Assembly: GCA_945865405.1 (NCBI GenBank)
Contig: CAMBDS010000002.1
Location: 164,886-228,885, forward strand
Length of the DNA stretch: 64,000 bases
Reading direction: 5' to 3'
DNA from: Caldithrix abyssi DSM 13497
Lineage (GTDB): Bacteria > Electryoneota > AABM5-125-24 > Hatepunaeales > Hatepunaeaceae
Positions 27,842 through 36,742 of the stretch are shown one piece after another. Numbering within the stretch: position 1 is the stretch's first letter; each line of letters starts with the position of its first letter. A program made the position numbers and the translations under genes. Below the pieces are notes generated by a model. The model saw nothing but the letters and a program-made list of their open reading frames with translations, did no database searches and was not told the DNA's origin.

Positions 27842-30142
27842 CTACCTGTTCAAGGACCAGTTCATCCCTACCGAGACCGTACGCCCCTCGTAAGGGCCGT
27901 ACCTGCCGTGCACTTTGTCCAGCAAGTTCTCAACCTTTGCCGACACTGAAAAGTCGCGCCCCCACTCACGACTAAGCGAAACATTCCAAACCTCGTAAGG
28001 TATTGAATATTCGTCTGAAACTTGAGCCGGAGTATTGAAAATATCGGTGAACATAGACCTTGATGTGAACCTGCCCCAGACTTTCGCCGTCAATAAAATG
28101 TGCTTATAGGTCAAGTCCCAACGAGCGGAGTGCTTCGGTCGACGAAGTAATTGATTGCCGGTTAGACCGTTATGGCTTTCCATGAAGGAATAGGCAAGTT
28201 TCACTTCGAGTGGAGCAATGGGGCGAAAACCCCTCTCTATCTCCACTCCCCTCACCCATGCTGAGTAAATGTTTTGATATTGGTAAGTTCCGAGATAGAA
28301 CTCGTCGGTCGCGCCGGTCTGGAAGAAGTCGATCAAATTACGCATGTTGTTCTGGAACAAAGAGATACGGGCAACTGACGCATTTTGATAATTGTGCTCA
28401 AGACTAATTGAAAAATTCATCGATTTTTCAGGCTCAAGTTCGGGATTTCCATAGACTATGTATCCTGCTGCAGAATGATTAAATGTGTAATATAATTCTT
28501 TTGAAGACGGCGCTCGATATCCAGATCCAATCGAAGCACGAACTCGAGTATCCTCATTGACAGAGTACATCCCGGAAAGGCGCGGCGCGAAGTTAACGCC
28601 ATAGATTTCATGATCTTCCACGCGAAAGCCGGGCACTATCGTCAAGTTTGGCATCGCCTGCCACTCGTCCTGGACGAACGCGCTACTCGCTGTCAGCTTG
28701 CCACTGAATGGCGAACTGACCGAGCCGAGCTTCGAATCTGAATTGATATTCCAATAATATAGATCACCACCAAGAGTCAATAGATTCTGGCTGGTGATCG
28801 GGTGGGTGAACAGGGTGGAGATTTCAGTGAAATTTTCGTCGCCTTTACTATAGTCGATCACTCTCCGATTTCCCCACTTTTTCTGAGTCTTTTTCTCCCA
28901 ATCATGTTGATTATTAGTGTGATAAATTTTAAAAGAGAGGCGGTTGGTGGTGTGGGTGGATCTGAGGGACTCAATGTAGATATCATAAGATTTATTAGTT
29001 TCAAAATCGTCAAACGCAAGATCTAAAGTCGGCAGCCCCGAATCTTCGATCCAGTCTTTGTTTTCGACAAAACCACGCAATGAGGTAATAAAACTCCATA
29101 TTTGAGAATAATTGTACACTAATTTTACATCAGCATTTGTTCGATACGATCCCGGACTCCCGGACGTATGAGCCGTCTCAGGTGTTATATCGACATGACC
29201 GACTCTGGTGAACCTGCCGCCGCCAGTCACTCCCCATTTTCCGAAAGTAGTTGCCGCCGATAAACTTTGCGACGCGCCGAAACTTCCGGAACGGAATAAT
29301 TCACCATCGGGAAGATAACCACTGCTTGTCACGTCGCCGCGAATGCGTAGCTTTTCAGGGGGCTGGTCCGTAATGATATTGATAATACCGCCAATCGCTT
29401 CGCTACCATAGAGGGTCGAGGCGGAACCTTTGACAACCTCAATCTGTTTTACATTAGTGACTGAGATCTGATCGAGATCTATCGAGCCGTTGATCCTGCC
29501 GATGACCCGATTCCCGTCAACCAATATCAGCACTTTATCGGGATCTACACCTTGCAACATGACCCCCTGACCTGCGAAATCCTCGCTAACTTCATATCCG
29601 ACCTCAGTCTCAAGTGCATCGGCGACGGTGACGGCTCCGCGGCGTTGAAAGTCCTGCCGGGTGATAAGCTCGGTAGCGACGGGGACGCTTTTCATTGTTT
29701 TGAGGGTTCGCGTTGCTGTGAATACAAATTCATCGAGCGGGATGATATGCGGGGTGAGGCGAAAATCGTGGAAGACCGTATCGGTTTCGTTTTGCACCTC
29801 TATCTGGAATTCCGAGGGGCTGAAACCGATGTGGGAAGCTTGCAGTCGCCATGATCCGACAGGCACCGCGTCGAAAATATATCGACCGTGGGAGTCGGTG
29901 GCGCTTACGGCGTTACGATGATTGATTTTGACATTGGCAGATTCGACCGCCTTTTGTGAGCCAGTCTCCTCGACACGACCGCAAATGACGGCTCCGTTCA
30001 CGGCAGAACTTACCCCCAACAAAAGGGCGAGTAATGCCATGACCGGACAACGGCTGCCAGCCTTGATTTTGGCGGCAACAAGTCTCTTCGGCGAGTGGAG
30101 GGAAAATATTTCGAGCAACCGGGACAATTTATATGGAAACAC
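27842..30142 (-). CDS. TonB-dependent receptor, probably for haem
   Basis: After an N-terminal hydrophobic segment (about residues 32-50) comes a carboxypeptidase-regulatory-like domain (VICGRVEETGSQKAVESANV, residues 52-130), then the plug (VPVATELITRQDFQRRGAVTVADALETEVGY, VLILVDGNRVIGRINGSIDL, LYGSEAIGGIINIITD) and a 22-strand-type barrel ending SVGMNWSLNR. Length 766 is normal. Substrate is inferred as haem from the HmuY-like gene downstream and the divergent IsdG-type gene. FRAP/NPNL haem motifs were not clearly seen, so vitamin B12 or a siderophore remains possible. Confidence 0.88.
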   Translation of the reverse strand: MFPYKLSRLLEIFSLHSPKRLVAAKIKAGSRCPVMALLALLLGVSSAVNGAVICGRVEETGSQKAVESANVKINHRNAVSATDSHGRYIFDAVPVGSWRLQASHIGFSPSEFQIEVQNETDTVFHDFRLTPHIIPLDEFVFTATRTLKTMKSVPVATELITRQDFQRRGAVTVADALETEVGYEVSEDFAGQGVMLQGVDPDKVLILVDGNRVIGRINGSIDLDQISVTNVKQIEVVKGSASTLYGSEAIGGIINIITDQPPEKLRIRGDVTSSGYLPDGELFRSGSFGASQSLSAATTFGKWGVTGGGRFTRVGHVDITPETAHTSGSPGSYRTNADVKLVYNYSQIWSFITSLRGFVENKDWIEDSGLPTLDLAFDDFETNKSYDIYIESLRSTHTTNRLSFKIYHTNNQHDWEKKTQKKWGNRRVIDYSKGDENFTEISTLFTHPITSQNLLTLGGDLYYWNINSDSKLGSVSSPFSGKLTASSAFVQDEWQAMPNLTIVPGFRVEDHEIYGVNFAPRLSGMYSVNEDTRVRASIGSGYRAPSSKELYYTFNHSAAGYIVYGNPELEPEKSMNFSISLEHNYQNASVARISLFQNNMRNLIDFFQTGATDEFYLGTYQYQNIYSAWVRGVEIERGFRPIAPLEVKLAYSFMESHNGLTGNQLLRRPKHSARWDLTYKHILLTAKVWGRFTSRSMFTDIFNTPAQVSDEYSIPYEVWNVSLSREWGRDFSVSAKVENLLDKVHGRYGPYEGRTVSVGMNWSLNR

Positions 30143-30392
30143 GTGCTTATAGTTGGAAAGAAATTAAGGTGACAGACAGGAATGTATGTCGTACTGAATA
30201 TAAGAGGATTGTTTCATCAATCAAACATATTTACGTCGTTCTAATATATATCAGAAAATTTGCTAACATGTTTTCCTATATTTCGTTATACTAAATATAG
30301 CATTGGACGCAAGCACCCTTGTCGGGCTGGAAGCCCAACCTACGCGAATCAGAGAAAATAATACAACTACAAATTAACCGAAGGATCCATAA
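30143..30392. promoter_or_regulatory. divergent promoter region of the haem island
   Basis: 250 bases between the TonB receptor and the IsdG-type gene. Contents: a degenerate GACAGAC palindrome (30171-30190), AT-rich sequence, a perfect 8-base inverted repeat CTATATTT/AAATATAG with a 9-base spacer (30276-30300) that could be a regulator site, and a GGGCT/AGCCC hairpin (30324-30336). No canonical Fur box was identified. Confidence 0.45.
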
Positions 30393-30713
30393 ATGTTCGT
30401 TGCAATGAATAGAATTAGCTGCACCCCCGATTACATTGAAAAGTTCGAGCATATGTTCAAGACTCGCGCCGGCGAAGTAGATAAGATGCCGGGCTTCCAC
30501 TGGGTGAAGATCCTCCGTCCGTTAAAGGAAGATCAGCCCTATGTCATCATGTCGTACTGGGATGAAAAGTCGCAGTTCGAGGACTGGATGAAGCACGAGG
30601 CTTTCAAGCTCGGCCATAAGCGGGGATTTGACGACATTGCTGCGGCAAAAGCCGAAGGCAAGGAACCGCCCTTGAAGAGCAACATGGAGCTGTACGAAGT
30701 ATTCGCGGAGTAA
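30393..30713 (+). CDS. IsdG-type haem-degrading monooxygenase
   Basis: 106-residue antibiotic-biosynthesis-monooxygenase fold protein. The three residues essential in IsdG/IsdI (Asn, Trp, His; spacing 60 and 10) are present as Asn6, Trp65 and His75, with DKMPGFHWVKILRP and PYVIMSYWDEKSQFEDWMKHEAF. It would open the porphyrin ring and release iron in the cytoplasm. It stands divergent to a TonB receptor/HmuY-like pair, completing an uptake-and-degradation set. Followed two bases later by a 45-residue membrane peptide gene. Confidence 0.88.
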   Translation: MFVAMNRISCTPDYIEKFEHMFKTRAGEVDKMPGFHWVKILRPLKEDQPYVIMSYWDEKSQFEDWMKHEAFKLGHKRGFDDIAAAKAEGKEPPLKSNMELYEVFAE

Positions 30714-30715
30714 CT

Positions 30716-30853
30716 ATGAAGCTCCCGGATAACTGGAAGAGTTGGATGAAGAAGGCGTCGGTTGGTACGATGATCTTTTTCATCGTTAAAGGAATCATCA
30801 CGACCAGCCTGATAGTGGCCGGGGCGAGTATGGGGTTTAAGGGTTGCGGGTAG
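30716..30853 (+). CDS. 45-residue membrane peptide
   Basis: ATG two bases after the IsdG-type stop, TAG at 30851. The peptide starts MKLPDNWKSWMKKASVGTM, continues with one hydrophobic stretch (about residues 16-39, IFFIVKGIITTSLIVAG) and ends GFKGCG. A positively charged amphipathic front followed by a single helix suggests an inner-membrane small protein. A terminator follows at 30913. No family recognised; the haem-linked position is the only functional clue. Confidence 0.6.
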   Translation: MKLPDNWKSWMKKASVGTMIFFIVKGIITTSLIVAGASMGFKGCG

Positions 30854-30912
30854 GGGGAAGGGTAACAGAGCGGCTAATTCCATTAGCTAACGGTCGCTGT
30901 TCAATAATTGTG

Positions 30913-30952
30913 AAAGCCGTCAACGCACTGTTGTTGACGGCTTTCTCTTTTC
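30913..30952 (+). terminator. rho-independent terminator
   Basis: GAAAGCCGTCAAC, loop GCACTGTT, GTTGACGGCTTTC, then TCTTTT. It closes the IsdG-type/membrane-peptide operon. The stem GAAAGCCGTCA/TGACGGCTTTC is reused at 32500 and 52447. Confidence 0.9.
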
Positions 30953-31055
30953 AAGTTATTTCACCACGCAGGTTATTTCAGCGATGTTGCTTGCTTCGGA
31001 CATAAATAGGACTAATTTATATAGAGCAAATTCAATTCACATTTCGAGCCAGACC

Positions 31056-32423
31056 ATGAAATCACCGCATTTCGTCCTTATCCTTTTTACGCTTTTCCTA
31101 TTAACAGCACCGGGCTGTACAGACAATATCGCTGATGCGCCGGAACCTACACGTCATTTTAACGACTTCAAAGAGACTCCTCTCAGTCACCGGCTTAAAG
31201 TCACAGAATTAACCTTCAAGGGAAACCCTCTCGCATCGGGCTGGGAGATTGGAATATATACTTGGAGTGGTATCCTCGCGGGTTCTGGATTCTGGAATGC
31301 TGATAGCGGCACCGGCATCGATGTCTTCGAATCGGAAGGTGAGATCACTCAGTTTTATTATGGTGACTATTTCGATGCAAGGTTGTGGGACCCGATAAAC
31401 AGGCAAATCTATTATTCCGACGTGACAATTCTTAGCGGTCGAGACTCCTGGATCAACAATGGTTACTCGGAAATTGGTATCGACGGATACAGTGCAAGAG
31501 AATTGCGCGTCAAACTCGCGGCAGGCTGGAACTTGATGTCGATCAATATCAAGCCGATCAAAATAATGTTTTCGCGCACCGATGGCCCTGATTTCCGAAA
31601 AATGTTAACGCAGATGGGCACTGGAAGTGTCTCAAATTTGCTTTTGGCTAAAAATGAGCGGGGACTATTTTATGTTCCAAGCAGAGGTTTCAATGGCATA
31701 CCCTACTGGAATATCAGTGAGGGCTATCAATTAAGTGTAGATCAGCCTTTCGAATGCATCTGGTTAGGAAGAGAAGTTGAAGTAAACGATTCTATCAATA
31801 TCAACAGAGGGTGGAACATGATCGCATATTACCCAACTTATCCTCTATCTTGCGATTCCATTTCCTTTCTGGCTATCTCATCAATTGAACAAAATGTTAT
31901 TATTACAAAGGATGGCAAAGGACGGTTTGCTATTCCTACGCATCGCTTTTCCAATATGATTCCATGGCACGAAGGCCAGGGATATCAGATAAATGTCTCT
32001 TCGACCTCTTACCAAAATTATCCCGCTGCTGAAGCAACTGCCCCTCAATTAAACTCAATGGATACATTAAGCACCTTCGGTCCCTGGACTACGCCCATAA
32101 ACACTGGGAACAACATGAGCGTGCTGGTCAACGAATTTGTCGGCATTGTTCCAACCAATGGCGACGCAGTTGCCGCCTTTAGCAGGAATAACAGGTTGGT
32201 GGGTCTTGGTCATGTCGGATCTGGCAGGGCGGGTCTGGCTGTTTGGGGCGACGATCAATCTACGGGGGCTGTTGAAGGACTATCACAAAGCGAATCGTTC
32301 ACACTTCGTTACTGGTCGGCTGCTACAAATGAGATTGATACATTAAGTGCGATAACCATCCAAGGCGACGGACTTTCGTATACTGTAGATGGATTGACTG
32401 TGGTCAGAGGAATTGGTCAGTAG
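31056..32423 (+). CDS. secreted lipoprotein with tandem GWN modules and one AWGDD module
   Basis: 455 residues from MKSPHFVLILFTLFLLTAPGC (lipobox TAPGC). An N-terminal beta domain (ELTFKGNPLASGWEIGIYTW) is followed by two related modules (AAGWNLMSINIKP...NERGLFYVPSRGF..IPYWNISEGYQL and NRGWNMIAYYPTYP...DGKGRFAIPTHRF..MIPWHEGQGYQI) and a C-terminal module (NMSVLVNEFVGI, NNRLVGLGHVG, GLAVWGDDQS, FTLRYWSA). The same chain of modules makes up the C-terminal part of the multihaem cytochrome at 52524-55415. No T9SS tail. An earlier ATG at 30984 is in frame but precedes the signal peptide. Function unknown, surface location inferred. Confidence 0.75.
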   Translation: MKSPHFVLILFTLFLLTAPGCTDNIADAPEPTRHFNDFKETPLSHRLKVTELTFKGNPLASGWEIGIYTWSGILAGSGFWNADSGTGIDVFESEGEITQFYYGDYFDARLWDPINRQIYYSDVTILSGRDSWINNGYSEIGIDGYSARELRVKLAAGWNLMSINIKPIKIMFSRTDGPDFRKMLTQMGTGSVSNLLLAKNERGLFYVPSRGFNGIPYWNISEGYQLSVDQPFECIWLGREVEVNDSININRGWNMIAYYPTYPLSCDSISFLAISSIEQNVIITKDGKGRFAIPTHRFSNMIPWHEGQGYQINVSSTSYQNYPAAEATAPQLNSMDTLSTFGPWTTPINTGNNMSVLVNEFVGIVPTNGDAVAAFSRNNRLVGLGHVGSGRAGLAVWGDDQSTGAVEGLSQSESFTLRYWSAATNEIDTLSAITIQGDGLSYTVDGLTVVRGIGQ

Positions 32424-32430
32424 AGATTAG

Positions 32431-32460
32431 CTTGCAGGCAGAGGAGGGCGTCTGCTTGCG
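32431..32460. repeat. degenerate GCAGACGAGGGCGTCTGC palindrome
   Basis: CTTGCAGGCAGA and TCTGCTTGCG flank GGAGGGCG. A diverged third copy of the family at 5356 and 10858, located just after the stop of the lipoprotein gene. Confidence 0.6.
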
Positions 32461-32499
32461 GATTTTAAAGGCTGAAGCAAGCCTCAGCACTCCGAAAAG

Positions 32500-32535
32500 G
32501 AAAGCCGTCAACCCGGGAGGGATGACGGCTTTTGT
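32500..32535 (+). terminator. bidirectional terminator between convergent genes
   Basis: GAAAGCCGTCA...TGACGGCTTTT on the plus strand; on the minus strand the same stem is followed by CTTTCCTTTTCGG. It separates the lipoprotein gene and iorA, which converge here. Same stem sequence as 30913 and 52447. Confidence 0.8.
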
Positions 32536-32540
32536 ATAAG

Positions 32541-32560
32541 GTGACAGACTGAAGTCCGTC
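32541..32560. repeat. GACAGACT palindrome
   Basis: GTGACAGACT-GA-AGTCCGTC. Relatives at 42094-42111 (perfect arms GACAGACT/AGTCTGTC), 52329-52348 and, weakly, 30171-30190. Immediately followed by another inverted repeat (CGGCTTTCGCCG, 32572-32583). Confidence 0.7.
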
Positions 32561-32629
32561 GTACTGGATTGCGGCTTTCGCCGGAATGATGAGGATGGGC
32601 GGACAGGAGAGCTCGCCCTCCAGTAACTT

Positions 32630-34489
32630 TTACAAACAGCCGCCGCACTCGGCTTCGGCGGGTTCGCTGAAGACGATAGGCTTGGCACCGGAATGAGTCA
32701 CGATAGCATCAACCGGGCAGACTTGCATACAGAGGCTACAACCGGTGCAGGAATCGGCGTCAATTTTGACTTTGTGCAAGCCTTTATCGGTCGTCTCATC
32801 GATCAAGGCTATGGCCGGGCAACCGATCCTGACACAGGCTCCACAACCGTTGCAGATATCGTTCAGGACGTCGTACGTCTCATACTTGCGCTTGCCGGGG
32901 TAGAGCATGCAGGGGCGGTTGGTCAGCACGACCGAGACCTCGTTCAGCGCGACCGCTTTCTGGATCGTCTCGATGACTTCTTCGTAATTGTAAGCGTCGG
33001 GGGTGAAGATGTGCTTGACGCCAAGAGCCTCGCAGATCTTGCGGTAATCGACCGGGACGGTTGGTGCGCCTTGAAGAGTCAGCCCTGAGCCGGGTGACTC
33101 CTGGCCGCCAGTCATCGCCGTGATGCTGTTGTCAAGCAAAATCAGCGTCAAGGCGGCGTTGTTGTAAACAGCGTCAAGAAGCCCGGTCATGCCGGAGTGA
33201 AGGAATGTTGAGTCGCCAATCACTGCGACGACAGGCTTTTTCGACTCCTGTACAATGCCAACGCCTTCGGCCATGCCAATCGAAGCACCCATGCAGACGC
33301 AGGCGTGGAGGGCTTCGAGGGGCTTCAAGGCACCCAAAGTGTAACAGCCGATGTCACCGAAGACGTCGGCTTTAAGTTTTTTCAGGGCATTGAAGACAGG
33401 CCTGTGCGGACAGCCAGAACATAGCACAGGGGGGCGGGGCATGACGTCGATCTCAACGGGGAAGTATTTCGGAATCGAGCCATTCAGAGCACCTGCCGAC
33501 CTAAGTCCATCAGCGACGACGTCGGGGTCAAGCTCGCCCTCAATGGGAAAATATTTCTTGCCTTCGCAAGCAATTCCGGCGGCTTTGAGCTGGTCTTCGT
33601 AATAGGGTTCAAGCTCTTCGATCACCAGAAGTTTCTTGTAACGTTTAGAGAAATTGCGGATCGCTTCGATTGGCATCGGGTTCGACATGCCGATTTTGAA
33701 AACAGGGGCGTTTGGAAGCACTTCGCGGATGTGGTTGTAGCTGATTCCACCTGTGACGATTCCGATGTCGCCTTCGCCATCTTCAGCATAGTTGACCGAG
33801 GCGGCTTCAGAGTACTTTAACAAGCGTCCGAGACGGGCTTCGACCTCAGTGTGGCGACGTTTTGCGTACTGGGGGATCATCACGAAGCGGGATGTGTTGC
33901 GGATGAACCCAGCGACTTGCGGGACGGGCCATGGCGAGAGGTTGACGATACCTTTGGCGTGGGAGATTCGGGTGGTGACGCGGAGCATGACGGGGGTCTC
34001 GAACTGCTCGGAGATTTCGATGGCGAGCTTCATCATCGCGTGAGCTTCGGCGGAATCGGATGGCTCAAGCATCGGAATCTTGGCGAATTTGGCTATGATG
34101 CGATTGTCCTGCTCGTTTTGAGAGGAGTGCATCGACGGGTCATCAGCCGATACAAGGACGAAGCCACCTACCGAACCAGTATAGGCGAAGGTCATCAACG
34201 GGTCCATGGCAACATTGACGCCGACGTGCTTCATGCAGACGAGAGTTCGAGCTCCGGCAAGGGATGCGCCTATACCGACCTCAAAGGCGACCTTTTCATT
34301 GACGCACCATTGCGCCTTGACGCCGGGCAGTCTGCCGAAGGTCTCGAGGATTTCGGTCGATGGTGTGCCGGGATAAGCAGCGGCAAAATAGACGCCAGCC
34401 TCGCGAGCACCGAGAGCGATGGCTTCGTTGCCGGTCATCAGGACGCGAACGGGCCTGGTTATTTCAGGGAGCGTTTTGATTTTGGACAT
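32630..34489 (-). CDS. iorA: indolepyruvate:ferredoxin oxidoreductase, alpha subunit
   Basis: Thiamine-diphosphate enzyme that oxidatively decarboxylates aryl-pyruvates from aromatic amino acids to acyl-CoA, reducing ferredoxin. Visible: N-terminal pyrimidine-binding domain (GNEAIALGAREAGVYFAAAYPGTPSTE), the TPP motif GDSTFLHSGMTGLLDAVYNNA...LDNSITAMTG, and two C-terminal [4Fe-4S] motifs CNGCGACVRIGCP and CTGCSLCMQVCP. Length 619 is right. The beta subunit gene iorB, normally adjacent, is not within the window. Butyrate kinase lies two genes upstream on the same strand, consistent with acyl-CoA/ATP-yielding amino-acid fermentation. Confidence 0.93.
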   Translation of the reverse strand: MSKIKTLPEITRPVRVLMTGNEAIALGAREAGVYFAAAYPGTPSTEILETFGRLPGVKAQWCVNEKVAFEVGIGASLAGARTLVCMKHVGVNVAMDPLMTFAYTGSVGGFVLVSADDPSMHSSQNEQDNRIIAKFAKIPMLEPSDSAEAHAMMKLAIEISEQFETPVMLRVTTRISHAKGIVNLSPWPVPQVAGFIRNTSRFVMIPQYAKRRHTEVEARLGRLLKYSEAASVNYAEDGEGDIGIVTGGISYNHIREVLPNAPVFKIGMSNPMPIEAIRNFSKRYKKLLVIEELEPYYEDQLKAAGIACEGKKYFPIEGELDPDVVADGLRSAGALNGSIPKYFPVEIDVMPRPPVLCSGCPHRPVFNALKKLKADVFGDIGCYTLGALKPLEALHACVCMGASIGMAEGVGIVQESKKPVVAVIGDSTFLHSGMTGLLDAVYNNAALTLILLDNSITAMTGGQESPGSGLTLQGAPTVPVDYRKICEALGVKHIFTPDAYNYEEVIETIQKAVALNEVSVVLTNRPCMLYPGKRKYETYDVLNDICNGCGACVRIGCPAIALIDETTDKGLHKVKIDADSCTGCSLCMQVCPVDAIVTHSGAKPIVFSEPAEAECGGCL

Positions 34490-34580
34490 AAGGATTTGTT
34501 ATACGATTGGGAGGTGCTCAGAGAGCACTAATGATATATTAAAAGACTATTTTTGAATGTGTTGTTTTTCATTTCAGTCA

Positions 34581-35375
34581 TTATCCCCACCTGACGCAAC
34601 GCATCGAAAGACTGCCCATATCGAAGCCGGTGATCGGGAACTCGACGGCGTCGTCCTTGTCGGAGGATCCGAAGGCGTAGAGCAACGGCAGGTAGTGGTC
34701 GGGGAACGGGTGGTTAACCTCGCCAAGTTCATCGACAAGTGCGGCACAAAGGAAGGCCTTGTCGCGGTTCTCAATGGCATTGGCGATGCTGGCATCGAAC
34801 TTTGTTGCCCAGTCAGGTGTGGCCGTATCGCCAGTATTCATTCTGACGAAAGCATCTCGCAGGTTATGGGTAATGTTGCCACTGGCGATGATAAGAATGC
34901 CCTCGTCGCGAAGTGGTTGCAATGCCTCACCCAAGGCGACCATGTCCAAAGTCTCCAACATGTTGTCAACGCTAAGCTGGACAACAGGCACGTTGGCTTT
35001 AGGGAACAGGTGCGTCAGTATCGACCACGTACCGTGATCGAGGCCCCACTCGTTGCTAAGCGAGGCTGGTTCGCCAAGCAGGTAAACAACTCGCGCCGCA
35101 AGTTTCGGGTCGCCGGGAGCCGGGTAGTCGAAAGTGTTCAACTCGTCAGGGAATCCGCCAAAGTCGTGAAGGGTCGGGGGAGACTCCTGCACCGTGACAA
35201 AGGTGCCGGGCACGTACCAGTGTGCCGATATGACAAGGATCGCTTTGGGGCTTGGAAACGAATGACGCAGGTTGATGAGTGCCTCACTCCAGACGTTTCG
35301 TTCGACGGCATTCATCGGATTGCCATGACCGATGAAATAGACCGGCATCCGGGAATTTTCTGTATTCTTATTCAT
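34581..35375 (-). CDS. LigB-type extradiol dioxygenase (DODA/YgiD-like)
   Basis: Class III extradiol ring-cleavage dioxygenase family, whose members include 4,5-DOPA extradiol dioxygenase. Conserved parts: PVYFIGHGNPMNAV near the start (His metal ligand), VISAHWYVPGTFVT (His), GLDHGTWSILTHLFP (His/substrate), and IIASGNITHNLRDA with the terminal His. Length 264 is typical. An internal ATG at 35348 is an alternative start. Physiological substrate unknown; it sits between butyrate kinase and iorA on the same strand, hinting at aromatic-compound metabolism. Confidence 0.88.
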   Translation of the reverse strand: MNKNTENSRMPVYFIGHGNPMNAVERNVWSEALINLRHSFPSPKAILVISAHWYVPGTFVTVQESPPTLHDFGGFPDELNTFDYPAPGDPKLAARVVYLLGEPASLSNEWGLDHGTWSILTHLFPKANVPVVQLSVDNMLETLDMVALGEALQPLRDEGILIIASGNITHNLRDAFVRMNTGDTATPDWATKFDASIANAIENRDKAFLCAALVDELGEVNHPFPDHYLPLLYAFGSSDKDDAVEFPITGFDMGSLSMRCVRWG

Positions 35376-35450
35376 CTGGTATTTTTGTGTTTTAAGGGTT
35401 AATTAGAATACAATTTACCATATAGAACGTCGATTCCAAACTCCTGAGCC

Positions 35451-36512
35451 TTATTTGTACGCCAATGCAGCCTCTACCCCATCGATAACCCGCCACGCAC
35501 CTGCCGACATAGCTTCGAGTTCGCCTTCGCCGGGATAGATGATGATCGTGCCGAGATAATCGATGTAGGGTCGCAGCATGCTGATAAACTCGACAGAATG
35601 CGCCAGACCGCCCGTAATGATGACGGCATCGATGCTACCTTCGAGTACAGCTCCCATCGCCCCAATTTCCTTGGCATCCTGATAAACCATTGCCCTGAAA
35701 ATTAGTTCTGCCTGCGGGTCACCACTCTCGATCATCTTAATGACTTCCCTGACATCCGAAGTGCCGCAATAAGCCATTAGACCTGACTTGCGGGCAAGTT
35801 CATCGAGCAAGCCTTTTTTGGTTACTCCCTCTGTAAAACAGCGCTCGATCAGCGCGGAAAGCGGCAATGCACCAGCTCGTTCCGGTGAAAAAGGCCCCAT
35901 TCCGTGCAACGCATCGTTTGTGTCAATGATTCTACCGCCAAGGAGTGCCGCGACCGAAGTCCCGCCTCCGAAATGTGCGATGACGAAACGAGTGTCTTCG
36001 AGGTTCTTGCCCAGATCATCGGCGGCGCGTCTCGCGGAATACTTGATGTTCAAAGCGTGACCACGACTTTTTCGCTCGCACCATTTGACACCGGAAATCC
36101 TTGCCACATCGACAAATTCATCGACCGTCACCGGATCGACAATATAGGCATCGACGCCGAACTGCTCCGCGAAATGGTGGGCAATCAATGCTCCAAGATT
36201 GGACGCGTGATTGGATATTGTGGGTGAATGCAAATCGTTTATCATCGTTTCATTAACGCGGTAAGTCCCGCCGCGCATCGGCTTCAACAGCCCACCACGA
36301 CCAACCACTCCTACGACCTTATGACCCGCCAGCAACGGCTTGATAGCAGAATCGATCAATTCGGTGCGGTAATTGAGCTGATCTGCGACTGCAGGTGCGA
36401 GTTTATCCGCACTGTGGCGAACAACTTGTTCGGTGATACAACCTTCACGACCCCACAGAGCAAATTTGGTGGATGTTGAGCCGGGATTGATGACAAGAAG
36501 GACTTCGGACAT
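35451..36512 (-). CDS. buk: butyrate kinase
   Basis: Acetokinase-family enzyme converting butyryl (or branched-chain acyl) phosphate to the acid with ATP formation. VLLVINPGSTSTKFALW is the phosphate-binding start, then NHASNLGALIAHHFAEQ, FVIAHFGGGTSVAAL and IDAVIITGGLAHS. ATG at 36512 gives 353 residues, the normal size; a longer frame to 36560 adds 16 non-conserved residues. The usual partner, phosphate butyryltransferase, is absent from the neighbourhood. Confidence 0.93.
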   Translation of the reverse strand: MSEVLLVINPGSTSTKFALWGREGCITEQVVRHSADKLAPAVADQLNYRTELIDSAIKPLLAGHKVVGVVGRGGLLKPMRGGTYRVNETMINDLHSPTISNHASNLGALIAHHFAEQFGVDAYIVDPVTVDEFVDVARISGVKWCERKSRGHALNIKYSARRAADDLGKNLEDTRFVIAHFGGGTSVAALLGGRIIDTNDALHGMGPFSPERAGALPLSALIERCFTEGVTKKGLLDELARKSGLMAYCGTSDVREVIKMIESGDPQAELIFRAMVYQDAKEIGAMGAVLEGSIDAVIITGGLAHSVEFISMLRPYIDYLGTIIIYPGEGELEAMSAGAWRVIDGVEAALAYK

Positions 36513-36742
36513 TGGGATCTCGGTTTCTGCTTTCGAAGTTAGAGTTGGATGATGTTTCAATATTAGGAAAATTCACTATCCAGCTAACAGCATTGGATTT
36601 TGTATAAAGTTGTGCAAAAAGAGAGCCACGACTAACGAGTTTAGGGACTAAATGCATAACCTTGTAGTGGATTCTTCTATAGAAGCAAGCTTCATCGTAT
36701 TACTTTCGAGGTTTAGAATTTGGTGGTGGCGCTTGAAGTAGC

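Noticed and set aside
34557..35402. 281-residue plus-strand frame
   Set aside because: Antisense to the LigB-type dioxygenase, which has clear catalytic motifs.
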